Below, in pieces: positions 22,398-31,138 of a DNA stretch of 31,200 nt; position 1 is the stretch's first letter; each line of letters opens with the position of its first letter. Origin of the DNA: JBNJGT01 sp964473285 (GTDB lineage Archaea > Nanobdellota > Nanobdellia > Woesearchaeales > JACJVW01). A program made the position numbers and the translations under genes. The notes under the pieces were generated by a model. That model saw only the letters and a program-made list of their open reading frames with translations, did no database searches and was not told where the DNA came from. The DNA lies in assembly GCA_964473285.1 (NCBI GenBank), contig CAYYOI010000016.1, positions 1 to 31,200 on the forward strand, written 5' to 3'.

Positions 22398-23111
22398 ATG
22401 ATTATCGAAAAGAAGATCTTCCTTTTACTAATCGTTTTAATGCTTTCTTTTCTGGTAGCCTGTGACAATGTGGACACAACACAACAGGAGGAGCAACAAG
22501 CTCCAGCAGAGAATCAACAAGGGGAAATGCCTTCTGAAAATCATTCCACATCAAAATATGAAGAGTTCCAACGCACTTTACAGGATAATCCTGAATATCA
22601 TGTAGAATACGAATTAACTCATTCAAATGGCAATAAAGAGAATGTTGTTATTTATACAAAGGATGAAAACACCCGTATGGAAATTGAATCAGATGACAAA
22701 ATGGTTACAGTATGGATGAACGGGAAAAATGTTTTAGACTACAAAGGGCAATGTATTGATTTGGATAGTGCAAGCCAATTTGGTTTTGACCCAAAAAAAC
22801 TTTATAAAAAAACAACAGTTGAGGGAACTTTCAAGTCTGAGGATAAATATTTAGATGTTTCTTCTGCCGGCACTAAATCAATTGCAGGTCAATCTACAAA
22901 TTGTTTTGAGTTTGTTTATGAGACCAGCGAATTTAATCAATTAACAACATATTGTCTCACTGATGATGGTATTCCTGCTTTGTTAGAGACAGTAAATAGG
23001 GATACTGGAGAATCTTTATCAAAAGCAGAGGCAACAACATTAGAGGATTCAGTTAGTGACGATGTGCTGGAGCCATGCGAGCCTAACGTAGATGTTACAG
23101 ATTTTATCTAA
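22398..23111 (+). CDS. Archaeal lipoprotein with beta-rich domain
   Basis: 237 residues with signal helix, lipobox LVAC (C22), a Gln/Glu/Asn-rich linker to about residue 50, then a beta-rich domain (YHVEYELTHSNGNKENVVIYTKDENTRME) that alternates strands much like LolA/LppX-type carriers. Cysteines near 115, 172, 187 and 218 may form disulfides. An AGGGGGTG ribosome site lies six bases upstream, and a TATTTTTAAAAAT box lies further up. No specific function is visible. A lipid- or metabolite-binding envelope protein is a guess. Confidence 0.6.
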   Translation: MIIEKKIFLLLIVLMLSFLVACDNVDTTQQEEQQAPAENQQGEMPSENHSTSKYEEFQRTLQDNPEYHVEYELTHSNGNKENVVIYTKDENTRMEIESDDKMVTVWMNGKNVLDYKGQCIDLDSASQFGFDPKKLYKKTTVEGTFKSEDKYLDVSSAGTKSIAGQSTNCFEFVYETSEFNQLTTYCLTDDGIPALLETVNRDTGESLSKAEATTLEDSVSDDVLEPCEPNVDVTDFI

Positions 23112-23207
23112 CTTCTTACTTTTTTTTGAAATTTTTGAGGTTATAATCGGTTTCGACTTGTAGTCCTATGGTTTGACAGAATCCTGTGCCATACTCATTC
23201 CCTCTTG

Positions 23208-25136
23208 CTACTTAAGAAAGCGGGCATTTACTGCTACGATGATTGTACTAAGGCTCATCAAAGCTGCACCTACAGCAGGTGATACCATTATCCCATAACC
23301 ATACAATACTCCAGCAGCCAAGGGGATTGCAATAATGTTATAGCCGGTTGCCCAGAATAAATTTTGTATCATCTTCTTATGTGTTGCTTTCCCGAACTTT
23401 ATAAGTGATACCACATCATTAGGGTTACTGTTGACAAGTATTATATCAGCAGTTTCGGCAGCTATATCTGTTCCTGAACCAATCGCAATCCCAACATCTG
23501 CCTGCGCAAGTGCAGGAGCGTCATTCACCCCATCCCCTGCCATCGCCACAAATTCATTCGTTTGCAGTTCCTTTATCTTAGCTTGCTTTTGATCAGGGAG
23601 TAGTTCTGCAAAATATCCATCCAGACCAAGCTCGTTTGAAACACTTTCTGCTGTACTCTTGTTATCTCCTGTGAGCATCCAGCATTTTATGCCTGAATCC
23701 TGCAACTTTTTAACTGCATCAAAAGACTCATCCCTGATAGTATCAGCAAGTACGATAACTCCTGCAGGCTTATCCTCTATTAATATATAAACAAATGTTC
23801 CATTCTCCTCTAACTTGGGTGTTGAGAGATTATTATTCCTGATGTATCCCTCACTTACAAGCTTAATATTTTTCCCTGAAACTTTTCCTTTCACACCTTC
23901 GCCTTTCATCGCCTTAAAATCCTTTGCAACTAAGGTTCTTGCATTAAGCTCTTTTGCTTTTGAAACAACCGCTCTTGCAATAGGATGCTCTGAATATCTC
24001 TCAAGTGCAAAAGCTATCTCTATCAGTCCTTTTTCATTGTATTTATTGTTAATAACTTTAATGCTACTTACGTCAAAACTGCCATGAGTTAATGTGCCTG
24101 TCTTATCAAAAGCTACTGTTGAAATCTTACGGGAGTTTTCAAAAGCAGTCCTATTCCTTATCAGTAGGCCGTTTTTTGCAGAAAGTGTAGTTGAGACTGC
24201 GCTTACAAGGGGGATAGCCAACCCTAGTGCATGAGGACAGGTGATAACCATGACAGTTGCCATCCTTTCTATTGCAAAAGCAAGATCAGGCCCATAGAAG
24301 AACCAGAAAGCAAATGTTGCAATTCCTGCAGTGATTGCAATGAATGTGATCCATCTGGCTGCCCTGTCTGCAAGCCTTTGTGTCTTGGACTTTGATTTTT
24401 GAGCATTCTTAACTAATTCAATAACCTGATTCAGATATGATTCTTCTCCTGTCTTCTCTAGTTTTACTTCAAGTGTGCCTTCACCATTGATAGACCCGCC
24501 TATTACCTTATCTTCAGGTTTCTTCTGGACAGGCTTTGACTCTCCTGTTAGCATGGACTCATCAATGTAACTCTTACCTTTTACAATAACCCCATCAGAA
24601 GGGACCTTTTCTTCCGCCTTTATAAGGATTAGATCTCCTTTTTTCAGGTCAGTTATCTTAACATCCTTGATATCATTGCCTTTTTTCAAATGAGCTGTGT
24701 CAGGAAGCAGTTGAGAAAGTTTTTGCATTGCTTTTGAAGCTCCCATCACTGATCTCATCTCAAACCAGTGGCCAAGAAGCATTACATCAATTAATGTAGC
24801 AAGCTCCCAGAAAAAGAACTTGCCCTTGAGACCGAAGACAACTGCAGAGCTATACGTATAGGCCACAATTATCGCAACCGCAATAAGAGTCATCATGCCT
24901 GGCTGTTTTTGCTTTAGTTCGCTGAATATGCCTATGAGAAAAGGCCAGCCGCCATAAAAAAATACTAGCGTTGATAAGGCCCATAGAAGGTAACTATCAA
25001 GCGGGAAAGTTAAGCTAAGTCCTAATTGCTGGATTAATGGGGAGAGGAGAAGAATGGGTATACTTATAATAAAAGATATTATGAACCTTTTCTTAAAGTC
25101 CATAATCATGTGCTCATGGTGATCTGAATGATCCAT
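23208..25136 (-). CDS. copB: Copper-type P1B ATPase (CPH)
   Basis: 642-residue P-type heavy-metal ATPase. Actuator motif TGES is near residue 195, the membrane metal-binding motif CPH (ITCPHALG) near 300, the phosphorylation motif DKTGTLTHG near 345, the nucleotide-domain SEHPIARA, and the hinge GDGVNDAP. CPH rather than CPC is the hallmark of CopB-type (P1B-3) copper/silver exporters. The His-rich N-terminus (DHSDHHEH) replaces a metal-binding domain. Its start overlaps the last base of the SHOCT gene's stop, so the two are coupled. Exact ion (Cu2+, Cu+ or Ag+) is not determined. Confidence 0.88.
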   Translation of the reverse strand: MDHSDHHEHMIMDFKKRFIISFIISIPILLLSPLIQQLGLSLTFPLDSYLLWALSTLVFFYGGWPFLIGIFSELKQKQPGMMTLIAVAIIVAYTYSSAVVFGLKGKFFFWELATLIDVMLLGHWFEMRSVMGASKAMQKLSQLLPDTAHLKKGNDIKDVKITDLKKGDLILIKAEEKVPSDGVIVKGKSYIDESMLTGESKPVQKKPEDKVIGGSINGEGTLEVKLEKTGEESYLNQVIELVKNAQKSKSKTQRLADRAARWITFIAITAGIATFAFWFFYGPDLAFAIERMATVMVITCPHALGLAIPLVSAVSTTLSAKNGLLIRNRTAFENSRKISTVAFDKTGTLTHGSFDVSSIKVINNKYNEKGLIEIAFALERYSEHPIARAVVSKAKELNARTLVAKDFKAMKGEGVKGKVSGKNIKLVSEGYIRNNNLSTPKLEENGTFVYILIEDKPAGVIVLADTIRDESFDAVKKLQDSGIKCWMLTGDNKSTAESVSNELGLDGYFAELLPDQKQAKIKELQTNEFVAMAGDGVNDAPALAQADVGIAIGSGTDIAAETADIILVNSNPNDVVSLIKFGKATHKKMIQNLFWATGYNIIAIPLAAGVLYGYGIMVSPAVGAALMSLSTIIVAVNARFLK

Positions 25137-25426
25137 TAATTCTCAAGCTCCTTTTTCTTCTTCTCATATTCAGTTTTGGTAATCTCTCCCCTAGCATACC
25201 TTTCTTTGAGTATATCAAGTGGCTTTTGCTGTTGAGATTCTGTAGATCTTTTCACAACCCAATAGATCAGAAAGATTACCGCTGCCAAGAACAAAATCAT
25301 AAAAAATAGTCCTATAAAGCCAAAATTCCAGAACATATGGCCTGATCCAGGATACATGTGTCCCCAGTCATTGCCATGTACAAATTGTGCCGATAATAAT
25401 GGCACTAGTAGAGAGATTTTTCTCAT
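25136..25426 (-). CDS. SHOCT-domain membrane protein, Met/His-rich ectodomain
   Basis: 96 residues: a signal sequence, a short Met/His/Trp-rich external segment (HGNDWGHMYPGSGHMFW) that could bind copper, one transmembrane helix (about 30-58), and a C-terminal SHOCT motif LDILKERYARGEITKTEYEKKKKEL. An AGGGGTGG ribosome site precedes the ATG, and a TTTAAATATTAATTT box lies upstream. The stop touches the ATPase start, so they form a two-gene operon. The likely job is an accessory or oligomerising factor for copper export, inferred from context and the Met/His residues. Confidence 0.75.
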   Translation of the reverse strand: MRKISLLVPLLSAQFVHGNDWGHMYPGSGHMFWNFGFIGLFFMILFLAAVIFLIYWVVKRSTESQQQKPLDILKERYARGEITKTEYEKKKKELEN

Positions 25427-25601
25427 TTGTACCCACCCCTATGTCTAAAAGAAAAATTAATATTTAAATTTACCCTTGCGGATTTTTATTAGATTTTGTT
25501 TTACAGTAGGAATATAGTGTGGACTTTGCAAATCTGGTTATTTACTTCTTGTTTCAATTAATAATTAAAAAAAATCAACCTATTATTGTTGACAATTGAT
25601 C

Positions 25602-25820
25602 CTATTGGTAAGGGTCTTCCTGCTCAGCCTGCTGGTAAGGGTCTTCCTGCTCACCTTGCTGGTATGGATCTTCCTGCTCAGCTTGCTGGTAAGGGTCTTC
25701 CTGCTCACCTTGCTGCATACCTGCATCCTGCTGGGCGAGTTCTGAGTTTGGGTCGCAACCTGCCAAAAATAACATTGCTACCAAAAACATCAATATTGCT
25801 ACTATGCCTAACCTTTTCAT
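25602..25820 (-). CDS. Lipoprotein with Q/E/D repeats
   Basis: 72 residues from ATG 25820, preceded by GAGGTGAT. An ATG further upstream has no such site. The signal has lipobox FLAGC with C22. The mature part is almost wholly four copies of a nine-residue unit (QAEQEDPYQ or QGEQEDPYQ), a flexible acidic surface chain. A minus-strand TATA-like stretch lies about 270 bases upstream (about 26080-26095), which would make the leader unusually long. Function unknown. Its base composition and repeats could undergo length variation. Confidence 0.6.
   Translation of the reverse strand: MKRLGIVAILMFLVAMLFLAGCDPNSELAQQDAGMQQGEQEDPYQQAEQEDPYQQGEQEDPYQQAEQEDPYQ
25607..25714 (-). repeat. Four tandem 27-base units in the lipoprotein
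   Basis: Four 27-base units encode the nine-residue repeats. Units 2 and 4 (plus-strand order) are identical, and units 1 and 3 share the other sequence type. This indicates duplication of a 54-base pair of units. Perfect in-frame multiples favour expansion and contraction by slippage. Confidence 0.85.
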
Positions 25821-25841
25821 TTTATTATCACCTCTGCTCAC

Positions 25842-26301
25842 TTAAACTGAGCCTTTGGTTCATTTGTCTGTCTGGATTGCTGAATTCTTTTGGGGGCTTT
25901 CAGCATCATCCTTCATATCCTCTACTAAAGGATATGCACTCTTTCATTCTCTTTTGTCTCATGTATCAAAAAATCCTTCGCTGTGTTGATCCGATTCTTT
26001 GTTGTACAAAAGAGATTTTTCTGGCAAGATTTTCCCATGGGGATTCGATTTCTGCTCAGCTTCTTACATTGTAATGTCAAGAAGTCTTATAAAAATTTTA
26101 TGCAGGGAAAATCATGAATAACCTGGCAAATATCAGACCTTGACAAAGAAACCATAATCATGCTTACTAAATAAGTCAAACACTGACAGCCCCAGTGAAA
26201 TACTGATGGAGAAATCATATTTTAATAGATTATACTGAAATGTGTAATCCATTTATAGAATATTTACTTAAATTTTTAAAATCCAATCATATCATTAAAT
26301 C
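25842..26301. other. Gene-free stretch
   Basis: About 460 bases without a gene I can support. Plus-strand reading here is the antisense of the repeat region and decays quickly. On the minus strand two very short frames (26038-25925, 37 residues; and a later one of 18 residues after AGAGGAT) occur in the leader of the lipoprotein gene but have no clear homology. A minus-strand TATAAAAATTTTATG-like element is near 26080-26100. On the plus strand a CTTAAATTTTTAAAAT box lies about 30 bases before the gene at 26302, implying a leaderless transcript. Confidence 0.4.
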
Positions 26302-27315
26302 ATGAAGTTTTTTTTCATGCTTTTAGCAGTATTTGTATGTCTTCCTCTAGCTTTAGCTATTGAAAGTCATGATATTACATATACAATAGAAAATAATTTG
26401 ATAAAAGCAGAGCATTTAATAGAAGTTGAAAACAGAACAAAATTGGAGATACAAATCCCAGAAGATGCTTATTATTTTACAGTATTAGTTAATAATAAAA
26501 ATATAAACTATTCTTTAGTTCAAGCATAGGGTTACAAAATACTAAATATTCCTCTTGAAAAAAAGAAAGAAAGAATAGAGATTTCATATCAAACAGCTGC
26601 ATTCCTTGAAAAAGGAGAAAACTACTATTTTTCAGGTTATGTTGTTCCAGCTAAAACAGATCTTCTTTCAGTGCAATTAATACTACCAGAAAAAGCATTA
26701 CTTACAAGATATGTAGAATCTTTAAACTCCCCTATAAGTCCAAAACCATTCTCTGTGGGTACTAATGGACGACAAATCATAATAACATGGAAAGAAACAG
26801 AACCATCAGGAGCTTTTTCTATATTTGTCGCTTATGAGAACAAAAATTCATTTCCGTGGATCTTATTATTAGAAATAATCTTGATAATCTTAGGGGTTAT
26901 AGGTTTTTTCTATCACAAGAAGAAGATTAGAAAAGAACTAATGAAAAGAAAGAGAAAAAGATTGAAAACTATAAAAACAAAAGGAATTGAATCTAAAGAT
27001 GATAAAGAAGAAGAACTAAAAGAAGAAAAAGAGATAAAAGAAGCTATAGTAGAAGAAAAAGAGAAAGATATCAACCATGAAAAATTAGATGCAATCAAGA
27101 TTACACTAAATGAAAACCAATTAAAGATTATTGAAGCATTGCTTCAAAAAGATGGAGAAGCATCACAAACACAGATACAATATTTAACAGGAGTTCCTAA
27201 AAGCTCTCTTAGCAGAAACCTAGAGATTCTTGCACAAAAACAAGTAATATCAAAATTCTATAACGGTACTTCAAATTATTTAAAAATTCACCCTTCCCTT
27301 TATAAAGAAATATAA
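26302..27315 (+). pseudogene. Membrane-anchored winged-helix regulator with in-frame TAG
   Basis: The reading frame runs from ATG 26302 to the stop at 27313-27315 with one TAG at 26527-26529, codon 76 of about 337. Both sides look fully coding. Before it: a signal peptide and beta-rich domain. After it: the rest of the domain, a transmembrane helix (FPWILLLEIILIILGVIGFF), a long charged helix, and a winged helix with recognition helix GVPKSSLSRNLEILAQKQV and a wing ending SNYLKI. The architecture copies the gene at 5013. TAG is used as an ordinary stop elsewhere here (for example lipA), so this is likely a recent nonsense mutation or a base error. A restart at the ATG at 26671 would lack the signal peptide. 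Confidence 0.7.
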
Positions 27316-27426
27316 GAGTTCAAACTAGTTCTATTGGATTCTAACTAATTCAATCTGATTCCGCCAAGCGCTTCTATACTGTTCTTGCGTAAATAGTATT
27401 AGATCATTTCCAGGGAGGTGCTTGAA

Positions 27427-27688
27427 ATGGTATATATAAGAGCAAAAAGAATAATAAAAGATATCGGAGAATTAGTAATAACTCAAAATGGGCCCCGATG
27501 ATCAAACAGAAGAATCTGGAGGTTGGAATGACAGGCTGGATTTTCAAACTCAGGAACTCTCAGATATTGCAAAAGACAGAGTATATCAGGGAGTTCCACC
27601 AGATTCCACCATGCCTTTATAAACTGTTCCAGCCATTATTGATAGTAGAGGTTTAGCAAAACAAAGACTAAAGATTACTATTATGTAA
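27427..27688 (+). pseudogene. Small broken gene with frameshift and stop
   Basis: A strong GGAGGTG site precedes ATG 27427. The frame (MVYIRAKRIIKDIGELVITQ) ends at TGA after a CCCC run, but one base fewer there would continue into DQTEESGGWNDRLDFQTQEL in the frame of ATG 27488. That frame meets TAA at 27620-27622, and then coding-like text (TVPAIIDSRGLAKQRLKITI) resumes in the same frame to TAA 27686-27688. A 44-residue protein from 27488 is the only intact product. The text is probably a decayed small gene. I do not recognise it. Confidence 0.4.
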
Positions 27689-27747
27689 AACCCAAATAAA
27701 CAATAGGAAAAGAAGAGAATAACTTTTCTTTTTCCGAGGTGAAAAAA

Positions 27748-29115
27748 ATGAAATGGATAAATACAATAGGTGCTGTATTTGCTATGTTAGTCTTAATGAG
27801 TTTCTCAGTAACAGCACAACCGGAATTGACAGATCCAGGAATAACACCAGATAGTCCTTTTTATTTTATGGATAGGATGTTTGATGGATTCCAATCAGCT
27901 GAATCATTAGCTGATGAAAGAGCAGCTGAAATGACTTCTATGGCTGAAGAAAACAAAGAAAAAGCTTTTGAAAAAGCAAGGGAAGGATATGATAAAGCAA
28001 TGGAAAAGCGAGAAAAAGAAGCTGAAGAAAGTGAAGAAAACGCTGAAAAAGTTGCAAGACAAGCAAGTAATCATATGGCTGTACTCGCTAAATTAAGAGA
28101 GCAAGTCCCTGAACAAGCAAGAGCAGGAATTGACAGAGCTATGAATGAGAGTGCACAAGGAAGAGAAAAAGCACTTGAATCTTTGAAGGAAAAAAATCCA
28201 GAGAAGGCAGAATCTGTTGCAAAAGCAACACTTGAAGAAGTTCTTGCAAATGCACCTGAGGCTGCAAAAGCTGGACTAAAAAGAGCATTAGAAGCACAAG
28301 GTACAAAAGGAGGAGCACAGTCTGGTGAAAATGGTGGATATGCATCAGGAGAAGTATCCCCAGAAGATATCCCTGCAAATCAAGATAAGCAAGGAACTGA
28401 TGAGAACAAAACAGAAGAAGCAAGGAATGAAATGAGTAATCAAACAAAAGATTCAGATAGTAAAGAAACTCCTGCAGATGAAGCTCAAGGTGGAGAAAAC
28501 TTCAGAATGCTTGTATCAGATGCACCAGCCGACATCGCAGACTTTGATTACCTTAATGTACATATTGGTAAAACAAGAATAATTAATGGAAACGAGGAAG
28601 GATTTGAAGAAAGAGATGTTGATGTAACAGTTGATCTAACAGAACTTGTTGGAGCAGCATCAACAGAAGTCCTTGAAACTGAACTTGAACCAGGAGTATA
28701 CAGTAAGATTGAATTATATGTAAAATCAGTTGACGCAACTGTAGGTAACGAATCTGCCCAAGTTATGGTACCAAGTGAAAAACTACAGATAGTTAAAGAA
28801 TTTGAGATTGTAGAAGGTAATGTAACTACATTTGTATTTGACATCAATGTAGTAAGAAAGGGACAAGGTAATGAATACAACCTACTTCCAGTAATCTCAG
28901 AAAGTGGTGTTGTCGGAAAAGATCTTGATGAATCTGAAGTTGAAGAAATAGAAGATAATGAAACTGAAGAGGAAAAAGAGAAATCTGAGAACGAAACTGA
29001 AGAAGCGGAATGTACAACTGATACAGATTGTGAAACGGGTTATGAATGTGTAAATGAAGAATGTGAGGAGATCGAAACTGAAGAATCAGAAGAGAATCAA
29101 ACCACAACAGCCTAG
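27748..29115 (+). CDS. Secreted DUF5667/DUF4382-like protein with Cys-rich tail
   Basis: 455 residues from ATG 27748, which follows GAGGTG. A GTG at 27739 is in frame but has no site. The signal peptide is followed by PDSPFYFMDRMFDGFQ, a hallmark of the DUF5667-type archaeal surface proteins, and a long Glu/Lys/Ala helical domain to about residue 185. A low-complexity linker follows. Then a beta-sandwich (FRMLVSDAPADIADFDYLNVHI onwards) resembles DUF4382. The end has a small Cys-rich motif CTTDTDCETGYECVNEEC, likely disulfide-bonded, and an acidic tail. It follows a membrane winged-helix gene, as the secreted helical gene at 5747 follows 5013. TAG ends it. Confidence 0.7.
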   Translation: MKWINTIGAVFAMLVLMSFSVTAQPELTDPGITPDSPFYFMDRMFDGFQSAESLADERAAEMTSMAEENKEKAFEKAREGYDKAMEKREKEAEESEENAEKVARQASNHMAVLAKLREQVPEQARAGIDRAMNESAQGREKALESLKEKNPEKAESVAKATLEEVLANAPEAAKAGLKRALEAQGTKGGAQSGENGGYASGEVSPEDIPANQDKQGTDENKTEEARNEMSNQTKDSDSKETPADEAQGGENFRMLVSDAPADIADFDYLNVHIGKTRIINGNEEGFEERDVDVTVDLTELVGAASTEVLETELEPGVYSKIELYVKSVDATVGNESAQVMVPSEKLQIVKEFEIVEGNVTTFVFDINVVRKGQGNEYNLLPVISESGVVGKDLDESEVEEIEDNETEEEKEKSENETEEAECTTDTDCETGYECVNEECEEIETEESEENQTTTA

Positions 29116-29439
29116 GGAAACAGAAGAAACCCAATAGAAGGTTAATTTTCTTATTTTATTTTTAAGTTCTTAGATTACATAAAAAATGTAGGGATAAGGA
29201 ATAAACAAATCTCTCAATATCCTCTCAACATACATAGCCCTAGAATTCTATTGTTTTAGAAGGTAAAAAAGGAAATTGGAAAAAACGAGTCCCAAAATGT
29301 CACTTTTTAGTAACTAGCCCGTCCGTGATTCATGGGTCATTATATAAATAAAAAACTCTGAGAAGGTATTGCTATTCACCCCCAGGTTCGTATAAAGCGA
29401 AATATTTTTATATTATAATATTACAATAGTTGTAATAAA
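29116..29439 (+). other. Intergenic region
   Basis: About 320 bases. It starts with a T-rich stretch (29143-29166) that could terminate the 27748 transcript. The middle has no coding feature that I can support. It ends with the AbiE promoter: an AATATTTTTATATTATAATA stretch (29401-29420) with TATA-like spacing to the start codon at 29440. Bases 29281-29303 resemble 31111-31133 (18 of 23 identical). Confidence 0.4.
29420..29436 (+). promoter_or_regulatory. Palindromic operator of the AbiE pair
   Basis: ATTACAA-N3-TTGTAAT is a perfect seven-base inverted repeat ending three bases before the ATG at 29440 and lying just after a TATA-like stretch. Antitoxins of the AbiEi class bind inverted repeats in their own promoter, so this is the likely autoregulatory site. 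Confidence 0.65.
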
Positions 29440-30060
29440 ATGAAATATAACTTACTGGTCCGGAAACTACATACTCTCGATTGCAAATATATCACTTCAG
29501 AGGAGATTAAAGAATATTGTTCAATTCTGGGGATTACCTACAAAGAGGGCATAGTCTATCTTACAAGGACAAAACACCTATATAGAGTATTAAGAGGAAT
29601 CTTTTACAAGCCGGATATGGAGGAAAGAAAATACAAGGGTCTGAGAGTGAGCCATTATGAAGCATTGGCAGAAGCTTTCAGGATTAAGGGAGTAACCAAC
29701 TGGTATTTTGGCCTGGAGACTGCCCTTAAAATGAACGGCCTCACCCATGAATTTTTTGCAATGGATTATGTACTCACTGACACAATATCCAGGAAAAGGC
29801 CTATGAGCATATTAGGTAATAAGGTGATGTTTGTAAAAGTAAAGCCAAAACTCTTCACTTTCGGCATCAATAGAGATGTTATAAGGTATTCTGACCCTGA
29901 GAAAACAATACTTGACATGCTCTATCTTAAGAGCTACAGGGGAGAACGCAATATCATTGACTCCCTGTCAGATTACATAAGAGATTTATCCAAACCAAAG
30001 CTAAAGAAATATGCAAAGTATTACAACAAAAAAATGGAGGACCTGGTATCAGGACTATGA
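29440..30060 (+). CDS. abiEi: AbiEi-type antitoxin
   Basis: 206 residues matching archaeal AbiEi-type antitoxins of the type IV toxin-antitoxin system. A winged-helix-like N-terminus (ITSEEIKEYCSILGITYKEGIVYLTRTKHLYRVLRGIFYKP) is followed by a domain starting HYEALAEAFRIKGVTNWYFGLETALKMNGLTHEF, and it ends with YSDPEKTILDMLYLKSYRG. The antitoxin represses its own promoter and counters the nucleotidyltransferase without direct binding. The palindrome at 29420-29436 is its probable target. Its stop overlaps the toxin start (ATGA). Confidence 0.8.
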   Translation: MKYNLLVRKLHTLDCKYITSEEIKEYCSILGITYKEGIVYLTRTKHLYRVLRGIFYKPDMEERKYKGLRVSHYEALAEAFRIKGVTNWYFGLETALKMNGLTHEFFAMDYVLTDTISRKRPMSILGNKVMFVKVKPKLFTFGINRDVIRYSDPEKTILDMLYLKSYRGERNIIDSLSDYIRDLSKPKLKKYAKYYNKKMEDLVSGL

Positions 30061-30944
30061 AAGACCTTATTGATTACATCAGCAAGAGGCTTGATATATC
30101 AAATAAGCCATTGATTGAAAAGGACATCATACTACACAGGATACTTCTGAGACTAAGCAAAGAAGAATGGTTCAGGGATAGTTTTGCATTCAAAGGAGGC
30201 ACATGCCTTACAAAATGCTACCTTGGTTATTATCGGTTCTCTGAGGATATTGATTTTACATATATTTACCAGAATGAATTCAATGGTATCAGCCAAAAGG
30301 AGATCAGGAGGATACTTTCCAAAAAGATTACTAGGTTTATGTATATCCTTTCCGGCATTTCTGATGAACTGGACCTGGACTTTAAGCAAGACAAATCTGA
30401 CTCCGACTATGTTGAGCTTGGTGGAAGCAACAAGTTTGCAACCTTCAAGCTTTGGTATACCTCAAACATTCTGGGAACGAAGCAATTCATTAAGATACAG
30501 GTCAATTTTGTTGAGCTACTACACGAGAAAATCGTGCAAAAGAAGGCAAAATCTCTCTATGATATCCCGGAAGAAGAGATGAAGCTGATGTTTCCTGATT
30601 ACAAGGAAATTATATATCATATCCCTATAAAATGCTACAGCATAAAAGAAATATTCTATGAGAAAATCAGGGCAGTACTCACGAGAAGAGGGATTAAAGC
30701 CAGGGATTTCATTGATGTTTTCCTTATCATGAAGAACGTGAAAATAGGGGATTATAAAGAAAAAGCAGTTGCAAAGATCCGTTTCATGCAAAGGTATGAT
30801 AAATATGTCAAAAACCTCTCATTTGACCCGGAAGTTGTTCTGGGAGAGGAAGAGAAACTGATGCTTATACCTCTAGAAGAGGGATTTGACAAATTTCTGA
30901 AAGATTTTTCAAACAAACTCAGGAAAATACTAGAGGAAGTGTAA
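30057..30944 (+). CDS. abiEii: AbiEii-type nucleotidyltransferase toxin
   Basis: 295 residues. The nucleotidyltransferase core is clear: FKGGTCL with G47/G48, then RFSEDIDF where D64 and D66 are the metal-binding pair. The C-terminal region has the usual CYSIKEIFYEKIRAVLTRRGIKARDFIDVFLI. AbiEii toxins transfer nucleotides (GTP-dependent) and act bacteriostatically. In related members the target is tRNA. The ATGA overlap ensures coupled synthesis with the antitoxin. The pair is probably mobile or a stability module. Confidence 0.85.
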   Translation: MKDLIDYISKRLDISNKPLIEKDIILHRILLRLSKEEWFRDSFAFKGGTCLTKCYLGYYRFSEDIDFTYIYQNEFNGISQKEIRRILSKKITRFMYILSGISDELDLDFKQDKSDSDYVELGGSNKFATFKLWYTSNILGTKQFIKIQVNFVELLHEKIVQKKAKSLYDIPEEEMKLMFPDYKEIIYHIPIKCYSIKEIFYEKIRAVLTRRGIKARDFIDVFLIMKNVKIGDYKEKAVAKIRFMQRYDKYVKNLSFDPEVVLGEEEKLMLIPLEEGFDKFLKDFSNKLRKILEEV

Positions 30945-31092
30945 ATACTCGGAAGTGGTTTTGTAAAAGTTACACAGATCATGTACCATTGACTTTTCTA
31001 TTGATTTTCCCTGCAAAAAAGTTAATTTTTTGCTAAGAATCAGGTGTGTACAGGTGCTTCTGATTACCCCTCGAATTTGGCAAGGAGAAAGG

Positions 31093-31138
31093 GTCTCGTG
31101 GGAGAACTCAAAAAATGAGTCCTCTCATGTCACGAGAC
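31093..31138. repeat. Inverted repeat / hairpin
   Basis: GTCTCGTG (31093-31100) pairs perfectly with CACGAGAC (31131-31138), and an inner ACTCA/TGAGT stem (31106-31110 with 31116-31120) encloses a five-A loop, with imperfect pairing between. The rest of 30945-31200 shows no gene. Possibly a terminator-like or element-end structure. Confidence 0.45.

Noticed and set aside
25607..25714. CRISPR-like array
   Set aside because: The 27-base units are contiguous with no spacers and encode protein repeats.
25586..26074. Plus-strand frame with KGLPA repeats
   Set aside because: It is the antisense reading of the lipoprotein's 27-base repeats and has no ribosome site.
26527..26529. Pyrrolysine codon
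   Set aside because: TAG terminates lipA, the ArsF-like gene and the gene at 27748 normally, and no Pyl genes are in the window.
29116..29439. tRNA or small RNA gene
   Set aside because: No cloverleaf arms or conserved box elements could be found.
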